A stretch of 8,018 bases of DNA from Alphaproteobacteria bacterium (GTDB taxonomy: Bacteria; Pseudomonadota; Alphaproteobacteria; Rickettsiales; JAIXRX01), in NCBI GenBank assembly GCA_027485005.1, contig JAIXRX010000180.1, positions 1-8,018 on the forward strand, read 5' to 3'. Shown here one piece after another: positions 7,193 to 8,018 of this stretch. The translations under genes and the position numbers were made by a program. The notes beneath the pieces were generated by a model. It did no database searches. It had not been told where the DNA came from and saw nothing but the letters and a program-made list of their open reading frames with translations. Numbering within the stretch: position 1 is the stretch's first letter; each line of letters starts with the position of its first letter.

Positions 7193-7718
7193 TATCGGCG
7201 TGGTCTTGGCGTACTAGCGGTGCGACGGCTTCACGCAAAGGAATCCAACGCACATCCTGCGTGCCTGCTGCCGTTAAATCCTGCGAGTTCATCACCTGTT
7301 CACCATCCACCACGGCAGCAAATAAATGCATCCATTTCGCCTGCCCAGTGCTGGCCGAAATAAAGGCAACAGGGCCCATATCAAAAAAAGTCTGGCGTGG
7401 AGAAAATTGCATCCCCGCCTCTTCTTCCACTTCACGGGTGGCCGTTTGCAACATACTTTCCAGCGTGGCTTCCTCATGCGGCAGCGTGCCGTCTTTCACA
7501 TCCACCCACGCACCATCAGGCAATTGTTGCATACGCGTGCCTTTGCACAATTGAAACCCTGGAGGGGTGCTGTGTTGGCCGCTACTGACGGGTTGCATCA
7601 GCAGCACCTGCCATTCGCCTTGTACGTTTTTAGAAAGCGGCAAGACACCCGCCTTATTAATAAAATCAGGCGGCGTGAGAGAATCTGGCAACGGAAGAGG
7701 AAATGACTTCACAGGCAT
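7101..7718 (-). CDS. NUDIX hydrolase with an interrupted NUDIX box
   Basis: This 205-residue protein is a NUDIX-fold hydrolase, a family that cleaves nucleoside diphosphates linked to another group; the substrate cannot be read from the sequence. The core REVEEEAGM (95-103) matches the REUxEExGU part of the NUDIX box, with metal-binding Glu99 and Glu100, and Glu87 sits eight residues before Arg95 as required. The position of the box Gly is His81, and about 26 residues separate the KG pair (59-60) from Glu87, so a loop containing LPDGAWVDVKDG appears inserted before the helix. An early KAGVLPL (22-28) fits the first strand, and TQDVRWIPLREA is typical of the end of the fold. The ATG at 7718 has only a weak purine-rich stretch upstream, but no better start precedes the domain. 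The 3' end overlaps the convergent DUF3971 gene by 92 bp. Confidence 0.9.
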   Translation of the reverse strand: MPVKSFPLPLPDSLTPPDFINKAGVLPLSKNVQGEWQVLLMQPVSSGQHSTPPGFQLCKGTRMQQLPDGAWVDVKDGTLPHEEATLESMLQTATREVEEEAGMQFSPRQTFFDMGPVAFISASTGQAKWMHLFAAVVDGEQVMNSQDLTAAGTQDVRWIPLREAVAPLVRQDHADIIAQVYSQLAEHLGQNEHSSTMPDSSRFQR

Positions 7719-7788
7719 AGATTTTCTTGCTTTAAGTAAACACTATTAACATTTCACCACAAGCTGCCTCGAAAGGCAATCAACACTT
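7719..7788. other. Divergent intergenic region between NUDIX and PH-like genes
   Basis: This 70-bp gap should hold promoters for both genes. No strong sigma-70 pair is visible in either direction; TATTAA near 7744-7749 is a possible plus-strand -10 without a good -35. A small hairpin, TGCCT (7765-7769) with AGGCA (7774-7778) around a CGAA loop, overlaps the AAAGG (7772-7776) that is the best ribosome binding site candidate for the downstream gene. Confidence 0.5.
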
Positions 7789-8018
7789 ATGATGCAACCC
7801 ATAGAACAAATGTTGTTGTCAGAGGAAAGGATCCTCTACCGCGCACAGGTGCATTGGGTGGAAGTGTTGCATCGCGGATTCTGGCTTTGGCTGGCGCTGC
7901 TTTCCGCTTGGGGATTTTGGAATATGCAACACAGCAAAGGCCCGCTCGTGTCGCTCGCACGCTGGCTGGGCGAAGGGAATCTTAAAGCTATTTCCTTATG
8001 GATTCACCACTGGTTTAC
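7789..8018 (+). CDS. Membrane protein resembling bacterial PH-domain (bPH_2) proteins (3' end outside window)
   Basis: This frame starts at tandem ATG codons (7789 and 7792) and stays open for 76 codons to the right edge. The opening LLSEERILYRAQVHW (9-23) resembles the start of small membrane proteins with a bacterial PH domain, where a Gly/Asp-Glu-x-Val-Leu-Tyr-x-x-x-x-His-Trp pattern precedes the first membrane helix. A hydrophobic, Trp-rich segment follows at about 30-46 (GFWLWLALLSAWGFWNM), then a more polar stretch with several Trp residues up to IHHWF. These proteins usually have two membrane helices and then a PH-like fold of unknown ligand; only the first part is here, so the assignment is tentative. 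AAAGG at 7772-7776 is the likely ribosome binding site but lies 12 nt from the first ATG, further than usual. It diverges from the NUDIX gene. Confidence 0.65.
   Translation, partial: MMQPIEQMLLSEERILYRAQVHWVEVLHRGFWLWLALLSAWGFWNMQHSKGPLVSLARWLGEGNLKAISLWIHHWF

Noticed and set aside
7326..7706. A 126-codon open frame on the plus strand opposite the NUDIX gene.
   Set aside because: It is antisense to an intact NUDIX domain, and its His/Arg-rich product resembles no family.
1..8018. Mobile element, defence island, CRISPR array or tRNA gene.
   Set aside because: No transposase, integrase, long repeats, regularly spaced repeats or tRNA-like fold was seen by eye; the genes are typical housekeeping and envelope genes.

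Overview
The window looks like ordinary chromosomal DNA from a Gram-negative bacterium, most likely an alphaproteobacterium. The main clues are glnE followed directly by bcp, and a long AsmA/YhdP-like (DUF3971) protein diverging from glnE; I recall this grouping from alphaproteobacterial genomes but could not check it. Base composition is moderate and looks even across the genes. No insertion sequence, integrase, CRISPR array, rRNA or tRNA was seen. A GlnE adenylyltransferase implies a glutamine synthetase controlled by adenylylation and PII, which argues against a highly reduced endosymbiont.

Left part (1-3966), all on the minus strand and read from right to left: glnE (1087-3966), a 36-nt gap, bcp peroxiredoxin (541-1050), a 139-nt AT-rich gap with a candidate promoter, then a helical Lys/Glu/Ala-rich protein of unknown function (start at 401) that runs off the left edge. 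glnE and bcp probably form one transcript. The helical protein probably has its own promoter.

Middle part (4001-7192), plus strand: one 1063-residue protein with an N-terminal membrane anchor, a large periplasmic beta-rich body and a YhdP-like C-terminal region. It probably belongs to the AsmA-like family implicated in moving phospholipid towards the outer membrane. Its start is only 34 nt from the divergent glnE start, so the promoters of both genes must lie partly inside the neighbouring coding sequence.

Right part: a NUDIX hydrolase on the minus strand (7101-7718) converges on the DUF3971 gene and overlaps its 3' end by 92 bp. After a 70-bp divergent gap, a membrane protein with an N-terminus like bacterial PH-domain (bPH_2) proteins starts on the plus strand and leaves the window.

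I do not see an undescribed defence, mobile or biosynthetic system. The points most worth a second look are the 92-bp tail-to-tail overlap, the 34-bp divergent start region, the altered acidic motif in the C-terminal half of GlnE, the missing usual resolving cysteine in Bcp, the interrupted NUDIX box, and the uncharacterised helical protein at the left edge.
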